Assembly (NCBI GenBank): GCA_024689525.1
Contig: JAILDI010000169.1
Coordinates: forward strand, 1-8,691
Reading direction: 5' to 3'
From: Bacteroidales bacterium
GTDB taxonomy: Bacteria > Bacteroidota > Bacteroidia > Bacteroidales > UBA932
DNA length: 8,691 nucleotides
A model generated the notes under the pieces. It was not told the DNA's origin, did no database searches, and saw only the letters and a program-made list of their open reading frames with translations. Below are positions 1-6,019 of the stretch, one piece after another; position 1 is the first letter of the stretch; the number at the start of each line of letters is the position of its first letter. The translations under genes and the position numbers were made by a program.

Positions 1-4
1 TTTG

Positions 5-21
5 TTAGCCGCCAGGGCTAA
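5..21 (-). terminator. Possible hairpin at the end of the BspA-type gene
   Basis: A 6-bp perfect stem (TTAGCC pairing with GGCTAA around a 5-nt loop) overlaps the stop codon of the minus-strand lipoprotein gene. On that strand it is followed by CAAA, not a T tract, and the window ends there, so a classical intrinsic terminator is not shown. It could be part of a longer structure outside the window or chance. Confidence 0.25.
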
Positions 22-3000
22 TTCGCAACGACGCGGTACGGGTAGGTCGAACTGTCGGAATCGGTGTTAGACTCCACGTGGTAGCCGCTCACGATTGTTA
101 CGTTGGTGGCGGTGGTGGGATTAAAGGCGAACTTGCCGCCGGAGATGTAGTAGTCGCCGTAAGTCCAGCCGCTGTTGCTGTAGTTATAGAAGCTCTTGAA
201 GCGGCCGCCTTCGATGGTTACGGTACCGGAACCGGCGGAGATGACGGAGTTCTTCTTCATGTTGCGGATCTGGTTGTAGTCACCACTGCGAATTACAAAC
301 GGGTGACTGTCGGTCCACAGGGTTCCGTTCACAGTCATATTCTCCAGGATTACAGTTCCGCCATAACCGTCGTTGAAGCCCGTCTTGCCGTCAAAGCAGT
401 CACTCGTCTGGGTAAACGTGCCGTTACGGATGGTTATGCTGCCGGAATCGTTCTGCATCCAGAACACCTTGTTCTGAGTGTGGCCGTTCATATCAATGAT
501 TCCGGATGTGCCGGAGAACGTGAGTTCGCAGGTGTTATCGGCAAGGAACGTAAGCGTGCCTCCGTTTTCGTTGAAGGCGCCCACCACTCCATCTATGCTG
601 TAGTACGGCGTACAGCCGTCTCCGAGCTGCATAGATGTAATCGGGGGCACAGAAACGGGAATATCCAGGCCCACGAAATAATCCTTGTACTGGCTCCACG
701 CCGCGTTGCCCTTATACGAATCCAGAAGCGCCTGAGGCACATAAATCGACGGATAGGGATATGATGAATTGGTAAAGCGCGTTGTTAAAGAAACAATGGC
801 CGCACCGTTGCGGATGTAAATCGCCTGCAATGTCGGGATGTCGTGGAAGCAGTCCTGGCCGAGGGTGGTGATGTGCGAACCCAGATCAACCGTCTCAAGA
901 TGCGAGCATTCACGGAATGCATCACTCTTGACAGTAACCACGGAAGGAAGTTCTATGGATACAAGGGCGTAATTTCGATAGAATGCATCCTGGTTCACGG
1001 TAGCCACATTGGGGGCAGAAACCGAACTGATGAGGGTGCAACTTGTGAACGCGAAGTTCCCCACGGTAGTTACATCATTGAGATTAACGGTTGTGAGGCT
1101 GCTGCAACCGCCAAACATATAGTTGGGTACCGTCGTCATGCCGGCCGGCATAGTGATGCTGGTCATGGGCGTTCCTTCGAATATATGTTCACCCATCGAG
1201 CAGTCGTGAAGACCGGCAGGGATGTCGGCGAGAGCCGTATTGGCGAAGCAGTAATTTCCCATCGTCGCCACCGATGCCGGTATCGTTACCGAAGAGAATA
1301 GCGAACAGCTGGAGAAAGCATATTGTTCGATGGATGTCAGAGAACTACCCAGCGTGGCACTAATGAGAGACGTACATTCGCTGAACGTTCCGTTTGGCAC
1401 GGTTGTCCAGTTTGAAATATCGACGGCGGTAAGCTTCGTGCTGGCAAATACGTGATCACTCAAGGTGATGCCCGTCCGGTTAATGCCGGCAGGCAGGCTG
1501 GTGAGCCCGCTGCTGGCGAAACAATAACTGCCGATGGAAGCCATCTGAGCAGGAATAACCACCTTGCTACCGTCAGTAAGTGCGGTGCAAGAGCGGAAAG
1601 CGCTGCCGCCAATCGACGTTACTCCCGTACCGAAATGAACCTCGCTCAAGCTCTTCCAGCCCCAGCAGAAATTGTTCGGCACCGACGTCCAGTCGTCCGG
1701 GAACGTGATGGACGCAATTGGACAACCGTAATAAGGCTCATCTCCATAAGTGATAGTCTTTCTTCCCCATCCGTCGGGAAGCGCCGTAAAGCCGCAGTTC
1801 CTGAAGGCCAGCCCGCCGATGCTGGTTATATTTGCCGGGAAGGAGGTGTTGACAAGCTTAGTGCACCCGTCGAAACACAGATAAGGAATGGCGTGGAAGG
1901 TCTCATTCGCCGGGAAAGTCACCTTGGTAAGCGACGTGCAGCCCGAGAAATTCTCCCTTTCGCTCAATGTAACAAGAGCGGCGGGCAGGACAATCTCTTG
2001 CAGGGATGTACACTGCGCAAATGCGCCCTTTCCTATAATTGTAATATTGGGAGAGAAGTCGATGGTTTCCATGCCGCTGCAGTTGGCAAAAGCGCTCTCT
2101 CCGATGGTCGTAACCGATGAAGGAAGCGTCAGGGACGGAATCGCCCGGCAAATGTTGAAAGCGCATTTACCGATAGTCTGGACATCGGCATTGAATGTAA
2201 TTGTCGATAAATTAGTGCAGTTCTCAAAAGTATAATCAGGTATGTCGATATCGTCGTTGAACGTCACCTTGGTAAGACTGGTGCAGCCCATGAACAAGCC
2301 CGTGCCCATCGTTTCCGGCGTATGGTCAAATACGACTTCCGCAACCTTAGAGGCCCTGAACGCATCGAAATCGATTCTGGTGAAATTGTTTCCGATTGTG
2401 AAAGTCCCGTTCAAATTGGTGTTCTGGAAGGCGCCGGCATAAATCGTCGTGATGTGCGACATGTCGTCCGGAACGAACTTGGTAGAGTTCACGAAGGCAT
2501 ATGTGCCGATGGTGGTGAGATTTGCAGGGAAGTTGAGACTTACCATGTTCGAACAACTCTCAAACGCGCGTTCGCCGATGGATGTAACCGTTTCCGGAAT
2601 AGTCATCGTCTGAATATTGCCGACGCTGCGGAAAGCATAGTAACCAACGCTGGTTATTGTGCCCGAGAAGGTTATGACACCCGTCTTTGTTCCGGAATCG
2701 TACTCGTGGCTCACCACGGTGAGGCCGTCGCCGAACACGGAAGCATCGGCTCCGGCGGCGTATTTGTTCACCTGCGATGTGTTGGAATTAGTATATGTAA
2801 TCTGCGCCGTTTCATCCTTGAACGTAGGATTGGAAATACTGATGGGCGTAATCATGCTCCGCTCCACCGTAACCGGATTCTTGCTCTTGAGCGTGCATAT
2901 TGTGCCGTCCGAAGCTTCGATAATAATCTGCAGCTTGCCGTATTCCCCGGCGGGAACCGTGATAAAGAACGATGTAAAGGTCGATGTGTTCAGCGCCACA

Positions 3001-3659
3001 GGCGTTGCGCAAATCAGCGCCGTTCCGTTGGTGCCGGTTGTTGGAACCGCGGCATCGGACACAACGTTGAAACGGCCGCTCATTGGCTTGGGATCGGAGC
3101 CCTTATCGGCTAGGGAAATCGAGCTCACGCTCTTGTCTCCCTTGAGCTTGATTTGGATTATGCCGCAGAGGTTCTTGAAGGAGAAGCTCAGCTCGTCGGA
3201 TTCCGCATACATAGGGAAAGCGGCGATGCCGTCGGCCACATAAGGCTGCTCTGCGGGAAGGATGAAATTGAAATACTGGTCGGTCGCAGAGCTGGGATAA
3301 ATCGCTCTATACCTTGGGCTTACATTATTCGGAATGGGATTGTTTCCGGTAAACTGGGCTTTGTCATAACCGGGGCCGTAGCCGCCGGGCTGGCCTTCCG
3401 TGGCAAGGGTTTCAACATAGCCGTTCACCTTGATCTGGTCGCCGGCCGCCCAAAGGACGTGATACACCCCAGAGTCCTCAGACAGAGTCGTCTTGGTTTC
3501 GGCGGTTTCCGTCTTCGCGGTTATCACCACGGTTTCGGCCGGTTCCACTATCACCTCCTGTTCCTCCTGCGGCACAGGCGGCTCCTCTATATTCTGTTCT
3601 TTCGTGCAGGAGAACACGGCGAAGGCTGCAACGGCAGCCAAAAGAAATAGCTTCTTCAT
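18..3659 (-). CDS. BspA-type leucine-rich-repeat surface lipoprotein with fimbrillin-like N-terminus
   Basis: A 1213-residue predicted lipoprotein, probably surface-exposed and adhesive. Residues 1-18 form a lipoprotein signal peptide (MKKLFLLAAVAAFAVFSC, Cys18 lipidated), followed by an acidic, proline-rich linker. Residues about 45-275 resemble the fimbrillin/Mfa-like N-terminal module (KTTLSEDSG, then LWAAGDQIKVNG). Residues about 335-995 hold about 27 BspA-type LRRs (LRR_5 family) with the core TSIGxxAFxxCxxLxxVxxP, ended by the usual cap (YVPQALLDSYKGN, then WSQYKDYF). Residues about 1005-1213 have short strands ending in GTF, GGRF and GGKF, like a right-handed beta-helix. The frame stays open upstream to an ATG at 3794, but 3659 is the better start: it has a signal peptide directly after it and an AGGGAGGG ribosome site 7 nt upstream. 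It is the second gene after a 44-residue ORF. BspA-family proteins bind host matrix proteins or other bacteria; the ligand here is unknown. No sortase or type IX secretion tail is evident. Confidence 0.92.
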   Translation of the reverse strand: MKKLFLLAAVAAFAVFSCTKEQNIEEPPVPQEEQEVIVEPAETVVITAKTETAETKTTLSEDSGVYHVLWAAGDQIKVNGYVETLATEGQPGGYGPGYDKAQFTGNNPIPNNVSPRYRAIYPSSATDQYFNFILPAEQPYVADGIAAFPMYAESDELSFSFKNLCGIIQIKLKGDKSVSSISLADKGSDPKPMSGRFNVVSDAAVPTTGTNGTALICATPVALNTSTFTSFFITVPAGEYGKLQIIIEASDGTICTLKSKNPVTVERSMITPISISNPTFKDETAQITYTNSNTSQVNKYAAGADASVFGDGLTVVSHEYDSGTKTGVITFSGTITSVGYYAFRSVGNIQTMTIPETVTSIGERAFESCSNMVSLNFPANLTTIGTYAFVNSTKFVPDDMSHITTIYAGAFQNTNLNGTFTIGNNFTRIDFDAFRASKVAEVVFDHTPETMGTGLFMGCTSLTKVTFNDDIDIPDYTFENCTNLSTITFNADVQTIGKCAFNICRAIPSLTLPSSVTTIGESAFANCSGMETIDFSPNITIIGKGAFAQCTSLQEIVLPAALVTLSERENFSGCTSLTKVTFPANETFHAIPYLCFDGCTKLVNTSFPANITSIGGLAFRNCGFTALPDGWGRKTITYGDEPYYGCPIASITFPDDWTSVPNNFCWGWKSLSEVHFGTGVTSIGGSAFRSCTALTDGSKVVIPAQMASIGSYCFASSGLTSLPAGINRTGITLSDHVFASTKLTAVDISNWTTVPNGTFSECTSLISATLGSSLTSIEQYAFSSCSLFSSVTIPASVATMGNYCFANTALADIPAGLHDCSMGEHIFEGTPMTSITMPAGMTTVPNYMFGGCSSLTTVNLNDVTTVGNFAFTSCTLISSVSAPNVATVNQDAFYRNYALVSIELPSVVTVKSDAFRECSHLETVDLGSHITTLGQDCFHDIPTLQAIYIRNGAAIVSLTTRFTNSSYPYPSIYVPQALLDSYKGNAAWSQYKDYFVGLDIPVSVPPITSMQLGDGCTPYYSIDGVVGAFNENGGTLTFLADNTCELTFSGTSGIIDMNGHTQNKVFWMQNDSGSITIRNGTFTQTSDCFDGKTGFNDGYGGTVILENMTVNGTLWTDSHPFVIRSGDYNQIRNMKKNSVISAGSGTVTIEGGRFKSFYNYSNSGWTYGDYYISGGKFAFNPTTATNVTIVSGYHVESNTDSDSSTYPYRVVAN
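675..2657 (-). repeat. Array of about 27 BspA-type leucine-rich repeats (protein level)
   Basis: Imperfect repeats of about 20-26 codons encode the motif xxIGxxAFxxCxxLxxVxxP. Clear copies include SIGERAFESC, TIGESAFANC, IIGKGAFAQC, SIGGSAFRSC, SIEQYAFSSC and TVGNFAFTSC. Several positions vary in register (for example IPDYTFENC and VPNGTFSEC). The repetition is clear in protein but weak in DNA, so it is an old, diverged array and not a recent tandem repeat. Confidence 0.88.
1005..1826 (-). repeat. Higher-order repeat: three copies of a four-LRR block
   Basis: Within the LRR array, three consecutive blocks of about 95, 91 and 88 residues (processed protein residues about 612-885) share one order of repeat types: an IGxxxF repeat ending in LPDGW, LPAGI or IPAGL; a polar repeat without the IG core (YGDEPYYGC, LSDHVFAST, MGEHIFEGT); a VPN repeat (VPNNFCWGW, VPNGTFSEC, VPNYMFGGC); and a classical IGxxAF repeat. 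This suggests duplication of a four-repeat unit followed by divergence. Confidence 0.65.
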
Positions 3660-3666
3660 GCTGCTG

Positions 3667-3674
3667 CCCTCCCT
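3667..3674 (-). promoter_or_regulatory. Strong Shine-Dalgarno of the BspA-type gene, overlapping the upstream stop codon
   Basis: AGGGAGGG lies 7 nt before the ATG at 3659 and shares its first two bases with the TAG stop of the 44-residue ORF (TAGGGAGGG). It decides the lipoprotein start and implies translational coupling. It stands out because the plus-strand genes here have no comparable site. Confidence 0.7.
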
Positions 3675-3807
3675 ATTCGAAATCGTTGTCGTCCAATGCG
3701 GGCTTGATGCCAACAGTCTCGGTGCCGGTGTTGCTAAGGATGCAAAAGCCGTTTTCCCAACGCAGGGAAACCACCTCTGCCACCGGCGCTTCATACATTT
3801 TGCTCAT
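3673..3807 (-). CDS. Small 44-residue protein preceding the surface lipoprotein
   Basis: ATG at 3807 to TAG at 3673 encodes 44 residues, starting MSKMYEAPVAEVVSL, with WENGFCILSN in the middle and ending DDNDFE. It is in a different frame from the lipoprotein and ends 13 nt before it. The pattern of M, a few residues, Y-x-x-P, alternating hydrophobics, a short Cys/Ser segment and an acidic tail matches from memory the small hypothetical proteins often found just upstream of fimbrillin, BspA or Ig-like lipoprotein genes in Bacteroidales. I know of no assigned function. It has no signal peptide or membrane segment. It lies directly behind a -7 box, so it would be the first gene of the transcript. 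An alternative start is the in-frame ATG at 3798. It could instead be a translated leader whose main role is to deliver ribosomes to the lipoprotein start. Confidence 0.68.
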   Translation of the reverse strand: MSKMYEAPVAEVVSLRWENGFCILSNTGTETVGIKPALDDNDFE

Positions 3808-3827
3808 ATGCGCGTGTGTTTAACGTA

Positions 3828-3835
3828 CAAATGTA
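3828..3835 (-). promoter_or_regulatory. Bacteroidota -7 box for the small ORF and lipoprotein unit
   Basis: Read on the minus strand this is TACATTTG, a full match to the TAnnTTTG -7 element of Bacteroidota. It lies 20 nt before the ATG at 3807, giving a leader of only about 10-15 nt. No good -33 TTTG occurs at the usual 19-21 bp spacing; the nearest T-rich stretch (TTTTC) is about 15 bp away. Expression may therefore need an activator. Confidence 0.55.
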
Positions 3836-3847
3836 GGGATTATTCCC

Positions 3848-3873
3848 GTGAAAATGATTACATTTGTGAAAAT
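3848..3873 (+). repeat. Direct repeat GTGAAAAT flanking the plus-strand -7 box
   Basis: GTGAAAAT occurs at 3848-3855 and again at 3866-3873, 18 bp start to start, on either side of the plus-strand TACATTTG. It could be a regulator half-site pair, but it is short and lies in AT-rich DNA, so chance is possible. Confidence 0.3.
3859..3866 (+). promoter_or_regulatory. Bacteroidota -7 box for the peptidase operon
   Basis: TACATTTG matches TAnnTTTG and ends 19 nt before the ATG at 3886, predicting a very short leader. As on the other strand, no convincing -33 TTTG is present at 19-21 bp upstream, because that space is taken by the opposing promoter. The leader is A/T-rich and lacks a Shine-Dalgarno, common in this phylum. 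Confidence 0.55.
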
Positions 3874-3885
3874 AACTAATTTGAT

Positions 3886-6018
3886 ATGAAGAAGATTCTA
3901 GCCCTTGCGGCGGCGCTTTCAATATGTTTGGGAGCGTGGGCCGATGAAGGAATGTGGCTGCTCCCGCTTCTGGAGAGCATGAACATCGACATTATGCAGC
4001 GTGAAGGATGCCGGCTCACGGCGGAAGACATCTACAGCGTGAATCACAGTTCGCTGAAGGACGCCGTGGTGCAGTTCGACGGCGGTTGCACCGGAGAAAT
4101 CGTTTCGAAGGACGGCCTGCTGCTCACCAACCACCACTGCGGGTATAGCCGCATCCAGGAGCTCAGCACCCCGGAGCACAATTACCTGATGGACGGCTAC
4201 TGGGCGCTCAAGCGCAGCCAGGAAATCCCCGTCCCGGGGCTCACCGTGAAGTTCCTCGTGTACATGGAGGATGTAACGGACAAGATGGCGGATCCAGCAG
4301 CACGCCCCCTGGCGAAAGCGCTCATCGAGAACGACGCCAAGGAAGCGAATCCCGGATGCGAGGTGATGGTGGAATCCTTCTACGATAGCAACGTCTTCTA
4401 CCTCATTGTCTATAAGAACTACACGGACGTCCGTTTCGTGGGCGCGCCCCCGTCCTCGATTGGCAAGTTCGGCGGCGACACGGACAACTGGGAATGGCCC
4501 CGCCACACCGGAGATTTCTCCATGTTCCGGGTATATGCCGATAAGAAGGGCGAGCCTGCCGATTATAACAAGAACAACGTGCCCCTGAAAGCCAAGAGCC
4601 ACCTCAAAATCTCGCTCAAGGGCGTTCAGGAAGGCGATTACGCCATGGTCATGGGCTATCCCGGCAGCACCCAGCGCTTCCAGACCGCAGCCCAGCTGAA
4701 GGATATGGAGCAGGTACACCGCATTGCAATCGACGCCCGCCTTGTGAGGGAGAATCTCATGTGGGATGCCATGTGCTCGGACGCGGCCATCATGCTCCAG
4801 TATGCCGACAAATACGCCATGTCCACCAACTATCGCAAGAAATGGCAGGGCGAGGAAAAGGCCTTCAGGGACCTTGACATCATCGCCCGCCAGGAGGCAA
4901 GGGAAGAGGCGTTCATCGAGTGGGTGAACCAGAATCCGGAAAGGGTGGAGAAATATGGCGAGGCCCTTGACAGGATTGCCGCCGCAACCGCGGCCGCATC
5001 GCCCGTGCAGAAAGCTTTCAACCTTATTTACGAAAGTGCATTCCAGATAGAAATCCAGGGACTTGCCTTCAGCTTCATCAACGATGTGCTGGGCGCGGTT
5101 CAGGGCGAAGGCGCTACCATAGAAAACGCAGTTCAGGGCGGTCTGGATAACCTGAAGAAAGAGTACGACAGCTACTATGCCCCTCTGGACAAGAAAGAAA
5201 CCGCCGCGCTTCTTTCCTTCTTTAGGGAGAGAGTGGACACTTCCCTCATCAACATGAACGGCATCATGCCGGAAGGCGAAGATTTCCTGGACCTCGACAT
5301 CGACAAGTATGTGACGGATCTTTTCAACACATCGGCCTTCGTAGCCTATGAAAAGGTAAAGGAAGTGTGGGAAAACGTCCACACCCAGGAAGACCTTCAG
5401 GCCGCGATGGACGATCCCGCAATGCAGCTTGCCTTCAACGTGTTCAGCAACGCATACAGCCTGTATCTGCAAACGGAGCAGCTGGACGAAGCCATGGAGC
5501 CCTATCGCGCCGCATACACCGCAGGCCTTCTGGAATGGACCGAAGGGCAGCCCTCATACCCGGATGCAAACTTCACCATGCGCCTCACCTACGGCCATGT
5601 GAGGCCCTACAGCCCCAAAGACGGTCTCTTCTACGACTACTTCACCACCCTCCGCGGCGTTCAGGAGAAGGAAGATCCTTCCAACCCCGAATTCATCGTC
5701 CCGGAGGCCCTCAAGCCCTGGTACAGCGCAACGCCCAAACAGTTCGGCAAGTATGCCGACAAGGACGGCTCCCTGCACCTTTGCTTCCTCACCGACAACG
5801 ACATCACCGGCGGCAACTCCGGTTCGCCGGTCCTGGACGCCTACGGCCGCCTCATCGGCCTTGCATTCGACGGCAACTGGGAATCCATGAGCTCAGACGT
5901 GATTTTCGAGCCTGAACTCCAGCGCTGCATCTGCGTGGACATCCGCTACGTTCTCTTCTGCGTGGAGAAGCTGGGCGGGGCAAAGAACCTCATTCGTGAA
6001 ATGGACATTGTAAAGTAG
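3886..6018 (+). CDS. S46 family dipeptidyl peptidase, DPP7-like (paralog 1)
   Basis: A 710-residue exported serine exopeptidase that removes dipeptides from the N-terminus of peptides. The signal peptide is MKKILALAAALSICLGAWA, with likely cleavage before Asp20. The chymotrypsin-fold triad is visible: His84 in TNHHCGY, Asp210 in RHTGDF, and Ser645 in TGGNSGSP. DTDNW (Asn201-Trp202) and Asp662 fit the residues that hold the substrate N-terminus in solved S46 structures. Gly663, 18 residues after the catalytic Ser, is the S1 position: glycine gives DPP7-type preference for hydrophobic P1, arginine gives DPP11-type preference for Asp/Glu. The helical domain lies between the two catalytic halves. 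Length is normal for the family, but the His-to-Asp interval (126 residues) is shorter than in characterised members. It is the first gene of the operon; expected location is the periplasm. Family assignment is secure; the specificity is inferred from one position. Confidence 0.95.
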   Translation: MKKILALAAALSICLGAWADEGMWLLPLLESMNIDIMQREGCRLTAEDIYSVNHSSLKDAVVQFDGGCTGEIVSKDGLLLTNHHCGYSRIQELSTPEHNYLMDGYWALKRSQEIPVPGLTVKFLVYMEDVTDKMADPAARPLAKALIENDAKEANPGCEVMVESFYDSNVFYLIVYKNYTDVRFVGAPPSSIGKFGGDTDNWEWPRHTGDFSMFRVYADKKGEPADYNKNNVPLKAKSHLKISLKGVQEGDYAMVMGYPGSTQRFQTAAQLKDMEQVHRIAIDARLVRENLMWDAMCSDAAIMLQYADKYAMSTNYRKKWQGEEKAFRDLDIIARQEAREEAFIEWVNQNPERVEKYGEALDRIAAATAAASPVQKAFNLIYESAFQIEIQGLAFSFINDVLGAVQGEGATIENAVQGGLDNLKKEYDSYYAPLDKKETAALLSFFRERVDTSLINMNGIMPEGEDFLDLDIDKYVTDLFNTSAFVAYEKVKEVWENVHTQEDLQAAMDDPAMQLAFNVFSNAYSLYLQTEQLDEAMEPYRAAYTAGLLEWTEGQPSYPDANFTMRLTYGHVRPYSPKDGLFYDYFTTLRGVQEKEDPSNPEFIVPEALKPWYSATPKQFGKYADKDGSLHLCFLTDNDITGGNSGSPVLDAYGRLIGLAFDGNWESMSSDVIFEPELQRCICVDIRYVLFCVEKLGGAKNLIREMDIVK

Positions 6019-6019
6019 T

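Larger units (their letters stand above)
3827..3867. repeat. Perfect 9-bp inverted repeat spanning the divergent promoters
   Basis: ACAAATGTA (3827-3835) and TACATTTGT (3859-3867) are exact reverse complements separated by 23 bp. Each arm contains the -7 box of one divergent transcription unit, so the symmetry may simply reflect two identical promoters, or it may bind a dimeric regulator. The spacer also holds GGGA-TTAT-TCCC (3836-3847), a small palindrome. Confidence 0.6.

Noticed and set aside
675..2657. Repetitive region considered as a CRISPR or tandem DNA repeat
   Set aside because: The period is conserved in protein (LRR motif) but the DNA copies are not identical and there are no uniform spacers.
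78..3113. Several plus-strand open frames (up to 263 residues) opposite the BspA-type gene
   Set aside because: They are antisense shadows of the LRR coding sequence, with no recognisable domains, start signals or plausible composition.
3660..3794. In-frame extension of the lipoprotein to the ATG at 3794 (45 extra residues)
   Set aside because: The extension lacks signal-peptide character, overlaps a plausible small gene in another frame, and would bury the signal peptide and strong ribosome site at 3659.
4129..4146. TNHHCGY motif considered as a metal-binding or heme site
   Set aside because: It matches the conserved catalytic-His motif of S46 peptidases, and the Asp and Ser motifs are present at suitable positions.
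3919..5472. 517-residue open frame on the minus strand opposite the first peptidase
   Set aside because: It lies entirely within a well-supported S46 gene on the other strand, is rich in His/Val/Gly as expected for an antisense reading of GC-rich codons, and has no recognisable domain.
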